Source: Clostridia bacterium (GTDB lineage Bacteria; Bacillota; Clostridia; UBA1381). From it: a stretch of 54,470 nt of DNA. The notes beneath the pieces were generated by a model. It did no database searches. It worked only from the letters and a program-made list of their open reading frames with translations, and was not told the DNA's origin. Below, piece by piece: positions 16,847 to 26,899 of the stretch. A program made the translations under genes and the position numbers. The stretch is taken from contig JALEPO010000050.1 in assembly GCA_022768695.1 (NCBI GenBank), forward strand, positions 1 through 54,470, written 5' to 3'. Position 1 is the first letter of the stretch; each line of letters begins with the position of its first letter.

Positions 16847-17797
16847 TTAATCTTCTTCTTTCTTAAGGTAAAGACCTAAACCGTTTAATTTGTTTATGAC
16901 TTCTTCAAGCGACTTTCTACCAAGGTTTCTCACCTTCATCATATCTTCTTCGGACTTATTTGTAAGATCCTCAACAGTATTGATACCTGCGCGCTTTAAG
17001 CAATTGTATGAACGAACTGACAAATCAAGTTCTTCAATAGTCATCTCAAGAACTTTTTCTTTCTTGCTTTCTTCCTTCTCAACGATGACTTCCGTATTCT
17101 TAGCATCATCTGAAAGGTCTACAAATAAAGTAAGTAGTTCATTCATAATTTTAGCTGCCAATGAAACCGCTTCATCCGGCTTAATTGTTTTGTTAGTCCA
17201 TACCTCAACCGCAAGCTCTTCACGGTCTGTATACTGACCAACATGAATATTCTCAACCGTATAATTAACCTTTGTTACAGGCGTATAGATTGAATCAACC
17301 GGGATTACACCGATTACAGGCTGCATATGCTGCTTATTCTTTTCAGCGCTTACATAGCCTCTGCCCTTTGACAATGTAATCTCAATATAAAGTCTTGCAT
17401 CGTCATTAAGAGTAGCAATGTGAAGGTCGGGATTGAAAATCTCAACATCATCATCACGCTTAATATCACCGGCAGTTATTTCCTGAGCGCCCTTTGCTTC
17501 AATGTAAACAGTCTTTGGCAAATCACCATGAATCTTAATAGCAAGCTTTTTAATATTCAGGATAATTTCTGTTACATCCTCTGTAACTCCGGGAACTGTC
17601 GAAAACTCATGCTGTACACCGTCAATCTTAATTGATGTTGCAGCAGCGCCAGGCAATGATGAAAGCAAAATTCTGCGTAAAGAATTTCCAAGTGTTGTAC
17701 CATATCCTCGCTCTAACGGAGATACCACAAATTTACCATATCTGCCGTCTTCACTCATTTCAACGCATTCTATATTAGGCTTTTCCATTTCTATCAT
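16847..17797 (-). CDS. rpoA: DNA-directed RNA polymerase subunit alpha
   Basis: This subunit nucleates RNA polymerase assembly. The 316 residues comprise the N-terminal dimerisation domain ([20 protein letters not shown]), a charged linker with KEESKKEKV, and the C-terminal domain that contacts DNA and activators ([29 protein letters not shown]). The Arg of VRS matches the DNA-contacting Arg265 of E. coli. The start at 17797 (MIEMEKPN) is chosen because AAGGAGG lies 8 bases upstream; the longer frame to 17833 would begin inside the leader. It sits between rpsD and rplQ, as in most Firmicutes. Confidence 0.97.
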   Translation of the reverse strand: MIEMEKPNIECVEMSEDGRYGKFVVSPLERGYGTTLGNSLRRILLSSLPGAAATSIKIDGVQHEFSTVPGVTEDVTEIILNIKKLAIKIHGDLPKTVYIEAKGAQEITAGDIKRDDDVEIFNPDLHIATLNDDARLYIEITLSKGRGYVSAEKNKQHMQPVIGVIPVDSIYTPVTKVNYTVENIHVGQYTDREELAVEVWTNKTIKPDEAVSLAAKIMNELLTLFVDLSDDAKNTEVIVEKEESKKEKVLEMTIEELDLSVRSYNCLKRAGINTVEDLTNKSEEDMMKVRNLGRKSLEEVINKLNGLGLYLKKEED

Positions 17798-17902
17798 TTC
17801 AGAACCCTCCTTTTTAATTGGAGTTCCCCGCAAAGCGAAATTAGCCTTGCGGAAACTCTTGCAAAAATGTATTTATATCCACTTACCGAGGGTAACTTGT
17901 GA

Positions 17903-18496
17903 TTATTTAGAATACAACTCGACAATAAGTGTTTCTTCTACTTCGTAGTCGATATCATCTCTGTCTGCTAAAGTAACAACCTTACCTGTAAGAGTATTTC
18001 TATCCATATCTAACCACTTCGGAACAACTCGTTTTGCGTTTTCTTCAACGATTTCCTTAATTCTGACCGAGCTTCTGCTCTTTTCTCTAACTGAAATTAC
18101 ATCACCCGGCTTAACAAGGTATGATGGAATATCTACCTTTTTACCGTTTACTGTAATATGACCGTGATTAACAATCTGTCTTGCTTCACGTCTTGTATTA
18201 GCCAAGCCTAATCTGAAAACGACATTGTCAAGTCTTGACTCTAAAATCTGAAGCAGCATCTCACCTGTGATACCGTTTCTCTTTGTAGCCATTACATAGT
18301 ACTTTCTGAACTGCTTCTCAAGTACGCCGTAAATAAACTTAACCTTCTGCTTTTCGTTCATCTGCAAACCATATTCTGACTGCTTCTTTCTTGACTGCTT
18401 CGGGTTCTTGTTTGAACTCTTATCAACACCCAAAACTGTTGGGCTGATACCTAAAGTTCTACATCTCTTTAATACCGGTTGCATATTTCTTGCCAT
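17903..18496 (-). CDS. rpsD: 30S ribosomal protein S4
   Basis: S4 is a primary 16S rRNA-binding protein that helps start 30S assembly. It has 197 residues with the S4 RNA-binding domain [20 protein letters not shown] and [20 protein letters not shown]. The N-terminus ([16 protein letters not shown]) lacks the four-cysteine zinc motif, so this is the zinc-free form. About 105 bp separate it from rpoA, the longest gap in the alpha operon. In many bacteria S4 represses its own operon by binding the mRNA leader; no such site was identified here. Confidence 0.96.
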   Translation of the reverse strand: MARNMQPVLKRCRTLGISPTVLGVDKSSNKNPKQSRKKQSEYGLQMNEKQKVKFIYGVLEKQFRKYYVMATKRNGITGEMLLQILESRLDNVVFRLGLANTRREARQIVNHGHITVNGKKVDIPSYLVKPGDVISVREKSRSSVRIKEIVEENAKRVVPKWLDMDRNTLTGKVVTLADRDDIDYEVEETLIVELYSK

Positions 18497-18528
18497 GCTC
18501 TTTTTCCTCCTTTACAATATATTACAAA

Positions 18529-18927
18529 TCAGACTCTTCTTCTCTTAGGCGGTCTGCAGCCGTTATGAGGAATAGGAGTTACATCCTTAATCATGGTAAC
18601 ATCAAGACCTGTTGCCTGCAATGCTCTGATTGCTGCTTCACGTCCTGCGCCAGGACCCTTAACGTAAACCTCAACTGTTTTCATACCGTGCTCCATAGCA
18701 GCCTTTGCAGCTGTTTCAGCAGCTGTCTGAGCAGCGAACGGAGTGCTCTTTCTTGAACCGCGGAAGCCTAAACCGCCGGCACTTGCCCAAGATATAGCGT
18801 TTCCGGCTGTATCTGTAATTGTAACTATTGTATTATTGAAGGTTGAGCGAATATGTGCTGCGCCTTTTTCAATGTTCTTTCTATCACGACGACGTGTACG
18901 TGTAGTTTTCTTTGCTACCTTTGCCAT
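18529..18927 (-). CDS. rpsK: 30S ribosomal protein S11
   Basis: S11 belongs to the 30S platform. The 132 residues contain [36 protein letters not shown] and the C-terminal [15 protein letters not shown], all conserved. It follows rpsM by 17 bp with a good ribosome site. Confidence 0.97.
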   Translation of the reverse strand: MAKVAKKTTRTRRRDRKNIEKGAAHIRSTFNNTIVTITDTAGNAISWASAGGLGFRGSRKSTPFAAQTAAETAAKAAMEHGMKTVEVYVKGPGAGREAAIRALQATGLDVTMIKDVTPIPHNGCRPPKRRRV

Positions 18928-18944
18928 TTAGCTTAGTCCCTCCT

Positions 18945-19313
18945 TTATTTCTTCTTACCTGCTATTGTTCTTGCAGGGCCCTTACGGGTTCTGGCATTGT
19001 TCTTTGTGTTCTGTCCTCTTACCGGAAGACCCTTTCTGTGACGGATACCTCTGTAGCATCCAATTTCCATAAGTCTCTTGATGTCAAGAGCAAGCTGACG
19101 TCTTAAATCACCTTCAACTGTGTATTCAGCGTCAATTGTTTCTCTCAACTTATTAACCTCTGCATCTGTAAGATCCTTAACTCTTGTATCCGGATTAATT
19201 CCGTTCTGAGCCAAAATCTTCTGTGAGCTCTTTAGTCCAATGCCGTAAATATAGGTAAGACCAACTTCTACTCTTTTTTCTCTTGGTAAGTCAACACCTG
19301 CTATTCTTGCCAT
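18945..19313 (-). CDS. rpsM: 30S ribosomal protein S13
   Basis: S13 is a head protein of the small subunit that contacts P-site tRNA and the large subunit. The 122 residues begin [20 protein letters not shown] with the IYGIG helix-turn-helix, followed by [14 protein letters not shown] and a basic tail ending GKKK. First of the rpsM-rpsK-rpsD-rpoA-rplQ alpha group. Confidence 0.97.
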   Translation of the reverse strand: MARIAGVDLPREKRVEVGLTYIYGIGLKSSQKILAQNGINPDTRVKDLTDAEVNKLRETIDAEYTVEGDLRRQLALDIKRLMEIGCYRGIRHRKGLPVRGQNTKNNARTRKGPARTIAGKKK

Positions 19314-19414
19314 ACTTTACTACACCTCCATTAAAAGATATCATCAAAAATTTATATTGTGTTGCAAGTTTTACCTGTTCACTTGAACAAGTCATAAATA
19401 AATTAATTTGCGAT

Positions 19415-19543
<129 letters not shown>

Positions 19544-19573
19544 TTACTAATTCCTCATTTGAGGAAACTCAAA

Positions 19574-19792
19574 CTATTTCGATCTCCAAGTTATTCTTCC
19601 GCGTGTCAAATCATAAGGACTCATTTCAAGAGTAACCTTATCACCGGGCAGAATTTTAATGAAGTTCATTCTCAATTTGCCTGAAATGTGTGCCAAAACC
19701 TGGTGTCCATTTTCAAGCTCTACTTTAAACATTGCGTTCGGCAAAGTTTCAACAACTACGCCTTCTAATTCCAAAACATCATCCTTAGCCAA
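19574..19792 (-). CDS. infA: Translation initiation factor IF-1 (TTG start)
   Basis: IF-1 is an OB-fold factor that occupies the A site during initiation. The protein reads [19 protein letters not shown], then [16 protein letters not shown] and [13 protein letters not shown]. Beginning at the TTG at 19792 gives exactly 72 residues, the normal family length, and places AGGAGG 9 bases upstream. The upstream in-frame GTG (19813) would add seven residues that include the ribosome site itself, so it is rejected. A TTG start for an essential initiation factor is notable, because IF-1 and IF-3 take part in start-codon choice. Confidence 0.93.
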   Translation of the reverse strand: MAKDDVLELEGVVVETLPNAMFKVELENGHQVLAHISGKLRMNFIKILPGDKVTLEMSPYDLTRGRITWRSK

Positions 19793-19831
19793 TGTTATTT
19801 CCCTCCTACGCACAACAACTTGCTTCGCAAA

Positions 19832-20095
19832 TTATTTACCGCCTATTTCCGCTAATGCCTTTCGCACCTCTGAGTTTGTAACCTTTCCGACTGTTTCAAG
19901 CTTATTTACAATAAACTCAGAAATCTTACCTGAACCCTGAAGATGCTTGAGCTTCTTTTTCTTTGGGCTATCCACTTTTCGCAATTCACCGTTTGCAAGA
20001 TATGCGTACTCGCCATCTCTCGCTATAACAATAAATAAATCACCCTTATCTCTGCCCGCCTTTGAACGGACCATTGACCCAACCAAAATTTCCAT
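19832..20095 (-). CDS. KOW-domain RNA-binding protein (L14e-like)
   Basis: The 87 residues begin MEILVGSMVRSKAGRDKGDL, a KOW motif, and contain VDSPKKKKLKHL, a basic RNA-contacting stretch. Firmicutes carry this small L14e/L6e-like protein between map and infA, and its precise role is not established. GAGG precedes the start; 10 bp separate it from map, so it is in the same transcript. Confidence 0.9.
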   Translation of the reverse strand: MEILVGSMVRSKAGRDKGDLFIVIARDGEYAYLANGELRKVDSPKKKKLKHLQGSGKISEFIVNKLETVGKVTNSEVRKALAEIGGK

Positions 20096-20105
20096 ATCTA
20101 CTACC

Positions 20106-20852
20106 TCACAAAGTCAATATTTCATAACCGTCCTTGGTAATTAATACAGTATTTTCATAATGAGCCGCTAAGCTTCCATCCGCTGTTACAACTGTCCAGT
20201 CGTCATCAAGAACACATACCTTATAATGTCCTTCATTCACCATAGGCTCAATTGCAAGAGTCATTCCCGCAGCAAGCTTCACGCCTTTACCTGCTGTGCC
20301 GAAATTCGGTACGCTTGGATCTTCATGAAGATGTGTGCCTATGCCGTGACCTACTAAATCACGCACAACACTATATCCATTTGACTCAACGTAATTTTGA
20401 ATTGCGGATGAAACATCACCTAATTTGGCACCATGCTTTAAATATTTTAACCCCTCAAAAAAGCTTTCCCTCGTAACATCTATAAGACGCTGCGCTTGTT
20501 CGCTTATCTTACCGACGCCAAAGGTTCTTGCGGCATCACTGTGCCATCCATCAAGAACAGCACCCATATCAATACTTATAATGTCGCCTTCCTTTAAAAC
20601 CGCTCTCTTACTCGGTATACCGTGAACAACCTCGTCATTTACCGACGCGCATATGCTGCCCGGAAAACCGTTATAATTAAGGAAATTCGGTTTTGCTCCT
20701 TTGGAGATTATATAATCATACGCTATTTTATCAAGCTGCGCCGTAGTAACTCCCGGCTTAATGTGTTTTTCAATAAGCTCAAGAGTTTCTTTAGTAATCT
20801 TTGCCGACGCACGCATCTTTTCGACTTGTTTTGCTGATTTAATCGTTATCAT
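20106..20852 (-). CDS. map: Methionine aminopeptidase, type I
   Basis: This enzyme removes the initiator methionine from nascent proteins. The 248 residues carry all metal ligands of the pita-bread fold: Asp in ISIDMGAVLDG and HSDAARTFGVG, His in VGHGIGTHLHEDP, Glu in LAIEPMVNEG and Glu in HYENTVLIT. No N-terminal zinc-finger extension is present. It overlaps the usual adk-map-KOW-infA order of Clostridia and starts 6 bp after adk. Confidence 0.96.
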   Translation of the reverse strand: MITIKSAKQVEKMRASAKITKETLELIEKHIKPGVTTAQLDKIAYDYIISKGAKPNFLNYNGFPGSICASVNDEVVHGIPSKRAVLKEGDIISIDMGAVLDGWHSDAARTFGVGKISEQAQRLIDVTRESFFEGLKYLKHGAKLGDVSSAIQNYVESNGYSVVRDLVGHGIGTHLHEDPSVPNFGTAGKGVKLAAGMTLAIEPMVNEGHYKVCVLDDDWTVVTADGSLAAHYENTVLITKDGYEILTL

Positions 20853-20857
20853 AAATC

Positions 20858-21496
20858 TTACACCTCAAGTCCTAAAGCTTTATCAACATTTCTTGTTGTA
20901 TCTGCGAGTTCTTCTTCGCCCTTTGCGGTAACAAGAAGACCCAACTTTTCATAATATGATTTAATCGGTTCAGTTTCGGTATGATAAACCTTCAAACGAT
21001 TCATAATAGTATCGGGATTGTCGTCAGCGCGCTGAATTAACTCTCCACCGCACTTATCACATATGCCGTCTTTACTTGGCTTGTTTGAAATTACATTGTA
21101 AGGAGCACCGCACTTTGAACATTCGCGTCTTGAAGAAAGTCTTTCAACTATAACTTCATCATCAACCTCAAGTGACAGTACCTTATCAATTTTCACACCG
21201 GATTCTGTAAGCGCCACTGCCTGAGCCGTTGTACGAGGGAATCCGTCAAGGATAAATCCCTTTTCACAATCCGGTTTGGCAAGCCGCTCCTTTACTATAG
21301 AAACAATAACGTCATCCGGAACCAGCTTACCGTCATTAATATACTGTTCAGCAAGCTTGCCGATTTCCGTCTGTTCCTTTATGGCGGTTCTTAGCATTAC
21401 GCCTGTTGAAATTGTATCAATACCTAACTTTTTAGCTAATAATTCGCCCTGGGTGCCTTTACCTGCTCCCGGAGGGCCCATTAATACTAAATTCAT
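20858..21496 (-). CDS. adk: Adenylate kinase
   Basis: It interconverts ATP + AMP and 2 ADP. The 212 residues start MNLVLMGPPGAGKGTQGE with the P-loop, and include DGFPRTTAQAVAL. The long LID domain has four cysteines (CSKCGAPY and CDKCGGEL), so it binds zinc as in many Gram-positive enzymes. The start at 21496 is chosen because the P-loop normally begins a few residues from the N-terminus and a GAGAGG ribosome site lies upstream; the longer frame adds 16 residues from the leader. Confidence 0.96.
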   Translation of the reverse strand: MNLVLMGPPGAGKGTQGELLAKKLGIDTISTGVMLRTAIKEQTEIGKLAEQYINDGKLVPDDVIVSIVKERLAKPDCEKGFILDGFPRTTAQAVALTESGVKIDKVLSLEVDDEVIVERLSSRRECSKCGAPYNVISNKPSKDGICDKCGGELIQRADDNPDTIMNRLKVYHTETEPIKSYYEKLGLLVTAKGEEELADTTRNVDKALGLEV

Positions 21497-21592
21497 TATT
21501 TTTCCGCCTCTCTTTCTACCTGAATAGCTCAGGTTTAACACCAAATTTTATTTATAAATATTTAATTTACAAACAATCAGGCATTAAACCTA

Positions 21593-22924
21593 TTATTCAA
21601 GAAAGCCTTTATAATGTCTCATTACCATTTGTGACTCAATCTGCTTAACAGTTTCAAGCGCAACACCTTCCATGATAAGAAGTGAAGTACCGCCAAGCTG
21701 TAAAGCTGAAATTTTGAATACTGCGCCGAATATTACCGGCAAAATTGCAATGATTCCAAGGAAGATTGAACCGATAAGATTTAATCTTGATGAAACTCTG
21801 CCAATGTAATCACTTGTCGGCTTACCCGGTCTTATACCAGGAATATATCCGCCGCTCTTCTTCATATTATTTGACAATTCAATCGGATTGAACTGAATTG
21901 ATGAATAGAAATATGTGAAGAATATGATTAATACAAAATATAATACTGCGTAAACCGCGCTGGTCCAAGCCGGACCAAGTCCTGCTGAAAGGCAGCTTAA
22001 GATATAATATCCAATTCCGTCTGTAGGAAGATTTCCTCCGCTTACCAATCTTACGATTGTCGCAGGAAATGCCATGATACTTGAAGCAAAGATAATCGGC
22101 ATAACTCCGCCCATAGCAACCTTAATAGGAATATTAGTACTCTGACCGCCGTAAACCTTTCTTCCGACAACACGCTTAGCGTACTGAACCGGGATTCTTC
22201 TCTCAGCATCTGAGAAGAATACTACGAAAGCTATTGCTGCTACAGCAACTACGATAACTGCTGCTACAATTATAAGACCTTTAACAGAAACACCTGTTGA
22301 AAGGAACTGCTCATAAAGTGCTTTTGCACCCGCAGGAATTCTTGACACGATACCTGCAAAGATAATCATAGAAACACCGTTTCCAAGACCCTTTTCAGTA
22401 ATCAATTCTCCCAACCATACAAGGAATGCCGTACCTGCTGTAAATGTCAAAACAATTACAAAGAAGGTAAGTACACTCGGGTTAGAAATTGCATCAAGAC
22501 CTGCTGTTGCCTTCATGTTATACAATGTAACATAAAGACCCGCACCCTGAACAAAACCAAGAACAATACCTAAATATCTTGTAATCTTGTTTATCTTCTT
22601 TCTGCCTTCTACGCCTTCTTTGGCAAGTCGCTCAAGAGAAGGAATAGCTACAGTTAAAAGCTGAATGATAATTGATGCATTGATGTACGGTGAAACACCC
22701 ATCGCCATAACGGTCGCATTTGAGAAAGCACCGCCTGTAAATACATCAAACAAACTGAACAAGTCAGTTCCGCCGTTTCCAAGGAAAGCCTGCATTGCTT
22801 CTGTGCTCAGATAAGGTACGGGAATATGCGCACCAAATCTGAATAATACAAGCATCATTAATGTGAAAAGAATTCTGCGTCTTAGATCAGGGATTTTCCA
22901 TGCATTTCTTAAAGTATCAAGCAC
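21593..22924 (-). CDS. secY: Protein translocase subunit SecY
   Basis: SecY is the channel of the Sec translocon in the cytoplasmic membrane, needed for export of the lyase and the protease above. The 443 residues include ten hydrophobic segments, the signature PYLSTEAMQAFLGNGGTDLF, GVSPYINASIIIQLL (the TM2b region) and RRIPVQYAKRVVGRK (cytosolic loop). It starts 1 base after the rplO stop, typical of the spc operon. Confidence 0.97.
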   Translation of the reverse strand: MLDTLRNAWKIPDLRRRILFTLMMLVLFRFGAHIPVPYLSTEAMQAFLGNGGTDLFSLFDVFTGGAFSNATVMAMGVSPYINASIIIQLLTVAIPSLERLAKEGVEGRKKINKITRYLGIVLGFVQGAGLYVTLYNMKATAGLDAISNPSVLTFFVIVLTFTAGTAFLVWLGELITEKGLGNGVSMIIFAGIVSRIPAGAKALYEQFLSTGVSVKGLIIVAAVIVVAVAAIAFVVFFSDAERRIPVQYAKRVVGRKVYGGQSTNIPIKVAMGGVMPIIFASSIMAFPATIVRLVSGGNLPTDGIGYYILSCLSAGLGPAWTSAVYAVLYFVLIIFFTYFYSSIQFNPIELSNNMKKSGGYIPGIRPGKPTSDYIGRVSSRLNLIGSIFLGIIAILPVIFGAVFKISALQLGGTSLLIMEGVALETVKQIESQMVMRHYKGFLE

Positions 22925-23365
22925 TTATATCACCTCTGCCTTTCCGCCTGCCTTTTCAATTTTTTCTTTAGCTGACGCGCTAAGCTTTGCCACCTTTACG
23001 TTAAACTTCTTGGTAACCTCGCCTCTGCCTAAAATTTTAACGCCATCCAATGTTTTGCTGATAATGCCGTTTTCCTTAAGCACCTCTGCAGTTACCTCTG
23101 TACCCTCGTCAAGCTTATCTAAAGCTTCAACATTGATTGTAACATACTGCTTAGCAAATATATTCTTAAAACCACGCTTAGGCAAACGTCTGTATAAAGG
23201 CATCTGACCACCTTCAAAGCCCGGTCTTACACCGCCGCCGCTTCTTGCGTTCTGACCCTTATGACCTTTACCTGAAGTCTTACCGGTTCCTGAACCTATA
23301 CCTCTGCCCACTCTCTTAGGAGCAAACTTTGAGCCTTCTGCAGGTTGTAGTTCATCTAATCTCAT
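22925..23365 (-). CDS. rplO: 50S ribosomal protein L15
   Basis: L15 is a late-assembling large-subunit protein. The 146 residues carry [20 protein letters not shown] and the glycine-rich [20 protein letters not shown], followed by a C-terminal alpha/beta part. Directly adjacent to secY, and 22 bp behind rpmD. Confidence 0.97.
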   Translation of the reverse strand: MRLDELQPAEGSKFAPKRVGRGIGSGTGKTSGKGHKGQNARSGGGVRPGFEGGQMPLYRRLPKRGFKNIFAKQYVTINVEALDKLDEGTEVTAEVLKENGIISKTLDGVKILGRGEVTKKFNVKVAKLSASAKEKIEKAGGKAEVI

Positions 23366-23387
23366 TTGCTACACCTCCTTGTCAAAT

Positions 23388-23567
23388 TTAGATTTCTTCT
23401 ACTGTTACAAGGTGTGATACCTTGTTAATCATTCCGCGAATCTGCGGTGTGTCATTCTGTTCAACAACACTTCTGATTTTCTTTAGTCCAAGAGCTTCAA
23501 CTGTTGCAATCTGGTCCTTTTTTCTGCCGATTGTGCTCTTAACTAATGTTATTTTTAGTTTAGCCAT
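23388..23567 (-). CDS. rpmD: 50S ribosomal protein L30
   Basis: This small gene of 59 residues reads [20 protein letters not shown], then [14 protein letters not shown] and a tail [14 protein letters not shown], matching L30. ATG 23565-23567 has GGAGG upstream (from AGGAGGAACGCACATA). L30 sits between rpsE and rplO as expected. The 79-bp gap to rpsE holds hairpins (see repeat 23594-23638). Confidence 0.95.
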   Translation of the reverse strand: MAKLKITLVKSTIGRKKDQIATVEALGLKKIRSVVEQNDTPQIRGMINKVSHLVTVEEI

Positions 23568-23593
23568 TATGTGCGTTCCTCCTTACGCTATCA

Positions 23594-23638
23594 CAAATTG
23601 CAAGCAATTTGCTCGCTATAACTTGCTACGCAAGTTAT
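23594..23638. repeat. Two small palindromes in the rpsE-rpmD spacer
   Basis: CAAATTGC-AA-GCAATTTG (23594-23611) is followed by ATAACTTGC-TAC-GCAAGTTAT (23618-23638), each a perfect stem with a 2- or 3-base loop. The second shares its ACTTGC-nnn-GCAAGT core with a hairpin in the rpsQ-rpmC spacer (27612-27636), and a weaker version lies near 19810 upstream of infA. There is no T run, so these are unlikely to terminate transcription. Confidence 0.55.
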
Positions 23639-23646
23639 TGACCTAC

Positions 23647-24150
23647 TTAACCTCTGATTTGGTCTACGGTCTTACCACGTAACTTAGCAACTTCTTCAAT
23701 CTGCTTCAGTTCTGACAAGCCCTGGATAGTAGCACTTACTACGTTTCTCTTATTATTTGATCTTAAGCACTTTGTTCTGATATTCTTAATGCCTGCAAGC
23801 TCAAGAACTGCACGAGCAGCTCCGCCAGCAATAACACCGGTACCTTCTGCAGCCGGCTTTAATAAAACCTTACCTGCACCATGTATACCGATTACCTCAT
23901 GAGGGATTGTTGAACCTACAAGAGGAACGCTGATTAGGTTCTTCTTTGCAGTTTCAATTCCCTTTCTGATTGCATCGGGAATTTCAGCAGCCTTACCCTG
24001 TCCGCAGCCTACGTGACCATTCTTGTCACCAACTACAACCAAAGCACTGAATCTCATTGTTCTACCGCCCTTAACGGTCTTAGCAACACGATTGATTGCT
24101 ACAACATTTTCTTCCAGCTCTAATGCTGATGCGTCTATTCTTTCAGCCAC
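23647..24150 (-). CDS. rpsE: 30S ribosomal protein S5
   Basis: S5 takes part in translational accuracy and helicase activity at the mRNA entrance. The 167 residues contain the S5 RNA-binding motif [20 protein letters not shown] and [19 protein letters not shown], then the ribosomal fold C-domain with [16 protein letters not shown]. 20 bp behind rplR. Confidence 0.97.
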   Translation of the reverse strand: MAERIDASALELEENVVAINRVAKTVKGGRTMRFSALVVVGDKNGHVGCGQGKAAEIPDAIRKGIETAKKNLISVPLVGSTIPHEVIGIHGAGKVLLKPAAEGTGVIAGGAARAVLELAGIKNIRTKCLRSNNKRNVVSATIQGLSELKQIEEVAKLRGKTVDQIRG

Positions 24151-24170
24151 TTTTTCTCGTCCTCCTTCTA

Positions 24171-24530
24171 TTAGAATTCTAAGCCGCCCTCTCTTGCACC
24201 TTCTGCAAGAGCAGCAACTCTGCCGTGATATACATATCCGCCTCTGTCGAAAACAACAGCCTTAATGCCTGCAGCAAGCGCTTTTTCTGCAACTGCCTTG
24301 CCCACTGCCTTTGCAGCCTCAACATTACCACCATTGCCTTCAAAACCCTTATCCATGCTTGAAGCCGCTACTAATGTAACGCCCTTAACATCATCGATAA
24401 CCTGTGCGTATATATGATTCAGGCTTCTGTATACGTTTAGACGAGGTCTCTCCGCAGTACCGGAGATGTTCTTTCTAACTCTCTTGTGACGACGAATTCT
24501 TGCCGCATTAGTATCTACTTTCTTAATCAT
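24171..24530 (-). CDS. rplR: 50S ribosomal protein L18
   Basis: L18 binds 5S rRNA together with L5. The 119 residues have the basic N-terminus [20 protein letters not shown], then [16 protein letters not shown] and the C-terminal [20 protein letters not shown], all conserved. 19 bp behind rplF. Confidence 0.97.
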   Translation of the reverse strand: MIKKVDTNAARIRRHKRVRKNISGTAERPRLNVYRSLNHIYAQVIDDVKGVTLVAASSMDKGFEGNGGNVEAAKAVGKAVAEKALAAGIKAVVFDRGGYVYHGRVAALAEGAREGGLEF

Positions 24531-24549
24531 TTAAGAACACTCCTTTCAA

Positions 24550-25098
24550 TTATTTCTTCTTGCCGCCTGCTTTACCTTCTTTACGTCTGATGTGTTCATC
24601 AACGTACTTAATACCCTTACCCTTGTATGGTTCAGGCTGTCTGTATTCTCTAATCTTAGCAGCAGTAGCTCCAACATCTTCCTTATTGGCACCCTTTACA
24701 ATGATTTTGTTAGGAGCAGGAACTTCGATAGTTACACCCTCTTTTGCTTCATATAAAACAGGATGTGAGTAACCAAGGCTCAAATTAAGAGTCTTGCCCT
24801 GCATAGCAGCTCTGTAACCAACACCGTTGATTTCAAGCTCCTTTGTAAATCCTTCGGTAACACCAATAACCATGTTGTTTACAAGTGTTCTTGTAAGACC
24901 ATGCAATGACTTATGCATCTTATTTTCTGACGGTCTTTCAACTGTGATAACTCCATCAGCATACTTTATAATCATGTCAGGATGAAGCTGTCTTGAAAGT
25001 GTACCGTTCTTACCTTTTACTGTGATTTCATTTGTATCACTGATCTTTACCTCAACTCCGGCAGGAACAGTGATAGGTAATCTACCTATTCTTGACAT
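24550..25098 (-). CDS. rplF: 50S ribosomal protein L6
   Basis: L6 lies near the factor-binding site of the large subunit. The 182 residues have two similar domains: [17 protein letters not shown] at the start and the signature [20 protein letters not shown] near the end. AAGGAGG precedes ATG. The gap to rpsH upstream is unusually long (238 bp) because of the foldback element at 25203-25324. Confidence 0.97.
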   Translation of the reverse strand: MSRIGRLPITVPAGVEVKISDTNEITVKGKNGTLSRQLHPDMIIKYADGVITVERPSENKMHKSLHGLTRTLVNNMVIGVTEGFTKELEINGVGYRAAMQGKTLNLSLGYSHPVLYEAKEGVTIEVPAPNKIIVKGANKEDVGATAAKIREYRQPEPYKGKGIKYVDEHIRRKEGKAGGKKK

Positions 25099-25202
25099 AG
25101 GGTTTTTCCTCCTTAACTTAAATTTACTCTGTCATACATTGACAGGTTTTCAGTTATTTTATTCTTTATTTAATCCGGCTTAGCCGATTTAAATCATAAG
25201 CG

Positions 25203-25324
25203 CGAATTTTTCAAATTCAGAGCTGATTTTTTGTTTATCAAGGCAAAATTGCGCAGGCAGTACGCATGTACGGCAAGCAATTTTAACGCCGAGAAACGGA
25301 AAAACAGACTGAATTTTAAAAATT
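25203..25324. repeat. 122-bp foldback element inside the spc operon (rpsH-rplF spacer)
   Basis: Arms of 60 bases (25203-25262) and 58 bases (25267-25324) are imperfect inverted copies around a central GTAC-GCAT-GTAC. Outer parts GAATTTTTCAAATTCAG and, reversed, GAATTTTTAAAATTCAG match closely; the inner part GCAAAATTGC pairs with GCAATTTTAAC. It begins 12 bp beyond the rpsH stop in an otherwise compact operon and carries no gene. A shorter hairpin CGGCT-T-AGCCG lies beside it near 25180. It has the form of a MITE-like repeat or a large RNA hairpin in the transcript. Confidence 0.75.
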
Positions 25325-25336
25325 CTTCCTTAGCTT

Positions 25337-25735
25337 TTACCAAACGAAAGCCAATACTTCGCCGCCAATGTGCTGCTTTCTTGCTTCCTTATCTGTCATA
25401 ATACCCTTTGATGTGGAAACGATTGCGATACCTAAGCCCTTAAGAACCTTCGGCATTTCTTCCGCACCTGCATAAAATCTAAGACCCGGCTTAGAAACTC
25501 TCTTAAGACCGCTGATAACCTTTTCGTTGTTCGGTCCGTACTTTAATGTAATTCTGATAACGCCCTGCTTACCATCCTCGATTACCTGGTAACCTTTGAT
25601 ATAGCCTTCTTCATTCAGAATTTCAACGATAGCCTTCTTTATATTTGAAGCAGGAATATCAACAGTTTCATGCTTTGAAGAGCTTGCGTTTCTGATTCTT
25701 GTAAGCAAATCTGCGATAGGATCAGTTATTTGCAT
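25337..25735 (-). CDS. rpsH: 30S ribosomal protein S8
   Basis: S8 is a primary 16S rRNA-binding protein and, in E. coli, the repressor of the spc operon. The 132 residues begin [20 protein letters not shown] and end with [15 protein letters not shown] and GGEVLAFVW, as in the family. It is followed, unusually, by a foldback element before rplF. Confidence 0.97.
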   Translation of the reverse strand: MQITDPIADLLTRIRNASSSKHETVDIPASNIKKAIVEILNEEGYIKGYQVIEDGKQGVIRITLKYGPNNEKVISGLKRVSKPGLRFYAGAEEMPKVLKGLGIAIVSTSKGIMTDKEARKQHIGGEVLAFVW

Positions 25736-25785
25736 TTGTTTTACCTCCTTCCGAAATCCAAAAGAAATCGTACTCTAATTACTCT

Positions 25786-25971
25786 TTACCAACTTGCCTT
25801 CTTAACACCCGGAATCTGACCCTTGTAAGCCAATTCTCTGAAGCATATACGGCAAATGCCAAACTTTCTAAGGTAAGCATGCGGTCTGCCGCAAATCTTA
25901 CATCTTGTATAAGCCTGTGTTGAATACTTAGGCTTCTTTTGCTGTTTTATAACCATAGATTTTCTTGCCAT
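25786..25971 (-). CDS. rpsZ: 30S ribosomal protein S14, zinc-binding type Z
   Basis: The short 61-residue form carries two CxxC pairs ([12 protein letters not shown] and [12 protein letters not shown]) and the tail [11 protein letters not shown]. This zinc-dependent form is the one normally encoded in the spc operon of Firmicutes. 50 bp ahead of rpsH, 21 bp behind rplE. Confidence 0.96.
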   Translation of the reverse strand: MARKSMVIKQQKKPKYSTQAYTRCKICGRPHAYLRKFGICRICFRELAYKGQIPGVKKASW

Positions 25972-25992
25972 GATTTATTTCCTCCTTATAAA

Positions 25993-26532
25993 CTATGAAC
26001 GGAACGGAGCGCCCATCTGCTTTAATAGCTCACGAGCTTCCTCGTCTGTCTTTGCGGTTGTAACAAAGTTAATGTCCATACCTCTGATTTTATCAATCTT
26101 ATCATAGTCAATTTCAGGGAAAATCAACTGCTCTTTTATACCTAAGGAATAGTTGCCTCTGCCATCAAATCCGTTAGGGTTGATACCTCTGAAGTCACGT
26201 ACACGAGGTAGTGCAACATTGAACAATCTGTCAACAAATTCATACATTCTGTCGGCTCTAAGAGTAACCTTAACACCGATGTTCATACCTTCTCTAAGCT
26301 TAAAGTTAGCAACTGACTTTTTAGCCTTTGTGATAATTGGCTTCTGACCTGTAATAGCAGCCAAATCACCACAGGCAGCCTCTATTGCCTTTGGGTTGTC
26401 CTTTGCTTCACCCATACCAATGTTAATAACGACCTTTTCAAGCTTCGGGATTTGCATTACGCTCTTGTAGCCAAACTTCTCCATAAGAGCCGGAGCAACT
26501 TCTTTACTGTATTTTTCTTGCATTCTACTCAT
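25993..26532 (-). CDS. rplE: 50S ribosomal protein L5
   Basis: L5 binds 5S rRNA and contacts the small-subunit head and P-site tRNA. The 179 residues include [40 protein letters not shown] and [20 protein letters not shown]. Normal family length; 26 bp behind rplX. Confidence 0.97.
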   Translation of the reverse strand: MSRMQEKYSKEVAPALMEKFGYKSVMQIPKLEKVVINIGMGEAKDNPKAIEAACGDLAAITGQKPIITKAKKSVANFKLREGMNIGVKVTLRADRMYEFVDRLFNVALPRVRDFRGINPNGFDGRGNYSLGIKEQLIFPEIDYDKIDKIRGMDINFVTTAKTDEEARELLKQMGAPFRS

Positions 26533-26558
26533 TGTCAGAATTTACCTCCTCTCGAAAA

Positions 26559-26882
26559 TTAATCGTTAAACGTTTCTTTACACTTCTTGCAGTATCTTAC
26601 CTTTGAGCCATCCTCAAGAATCTTGACGCCTGTTCTCGCCGGCTTACCGCACTTTGAGCAGATTCTCATTACATTTGAAGCGTCAATTGGAGCTTCCATG
26701 TGGATAATGCCGCTTTCCTGACCCTGCATTCTTGCCTTCTGGTGCTTCTTAACAACTGCAACACCTTCAACGACTACCTTGCCCTTTTCAGGAATAGCTG
26801 TAACAATCTTGCCCTCTTTACCTTTATCTTTACCGGCGATTACCATTACGTTGTCGCCGCGCTTTACATGCATTTTTTTCAT
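26559..26882 (-). CDS. rplX: 50S ribosomal protein L24
   Basis: L24 is an assembly initiator of the large subunit. The 107 residues start with the KOW motif KRGDNVMVIAGKDKGKEGKI and contain IHMEAPIDASNVMRICSKCG. Its two CxxC pairs (CSKCGKPAR and CKKCKETF) suggest a bound zinc, seen in many Gram-positive L24 proteins. Confidence 0.96.
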   Translation of the reverse strand: MKKMHVKRGDNVMVIAGKDKGKEGKIVTAIPEKGKVVVEGVAVVKKHQKARMQGQESGIIHMEAPIDASNVMRICSKCGKPARTGVKILEDGSKVRYCKKCKETFND

Positions 26883-26899
26883 TGTAATATCCTCCTTAA

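Noticed and set aside
25098-25337. A missing ribosomal gene in the rpsH-rplF gap
   Set aside because: All expected spc genes are accounted for, and the gap is filled by the foldback element without a coding frame.
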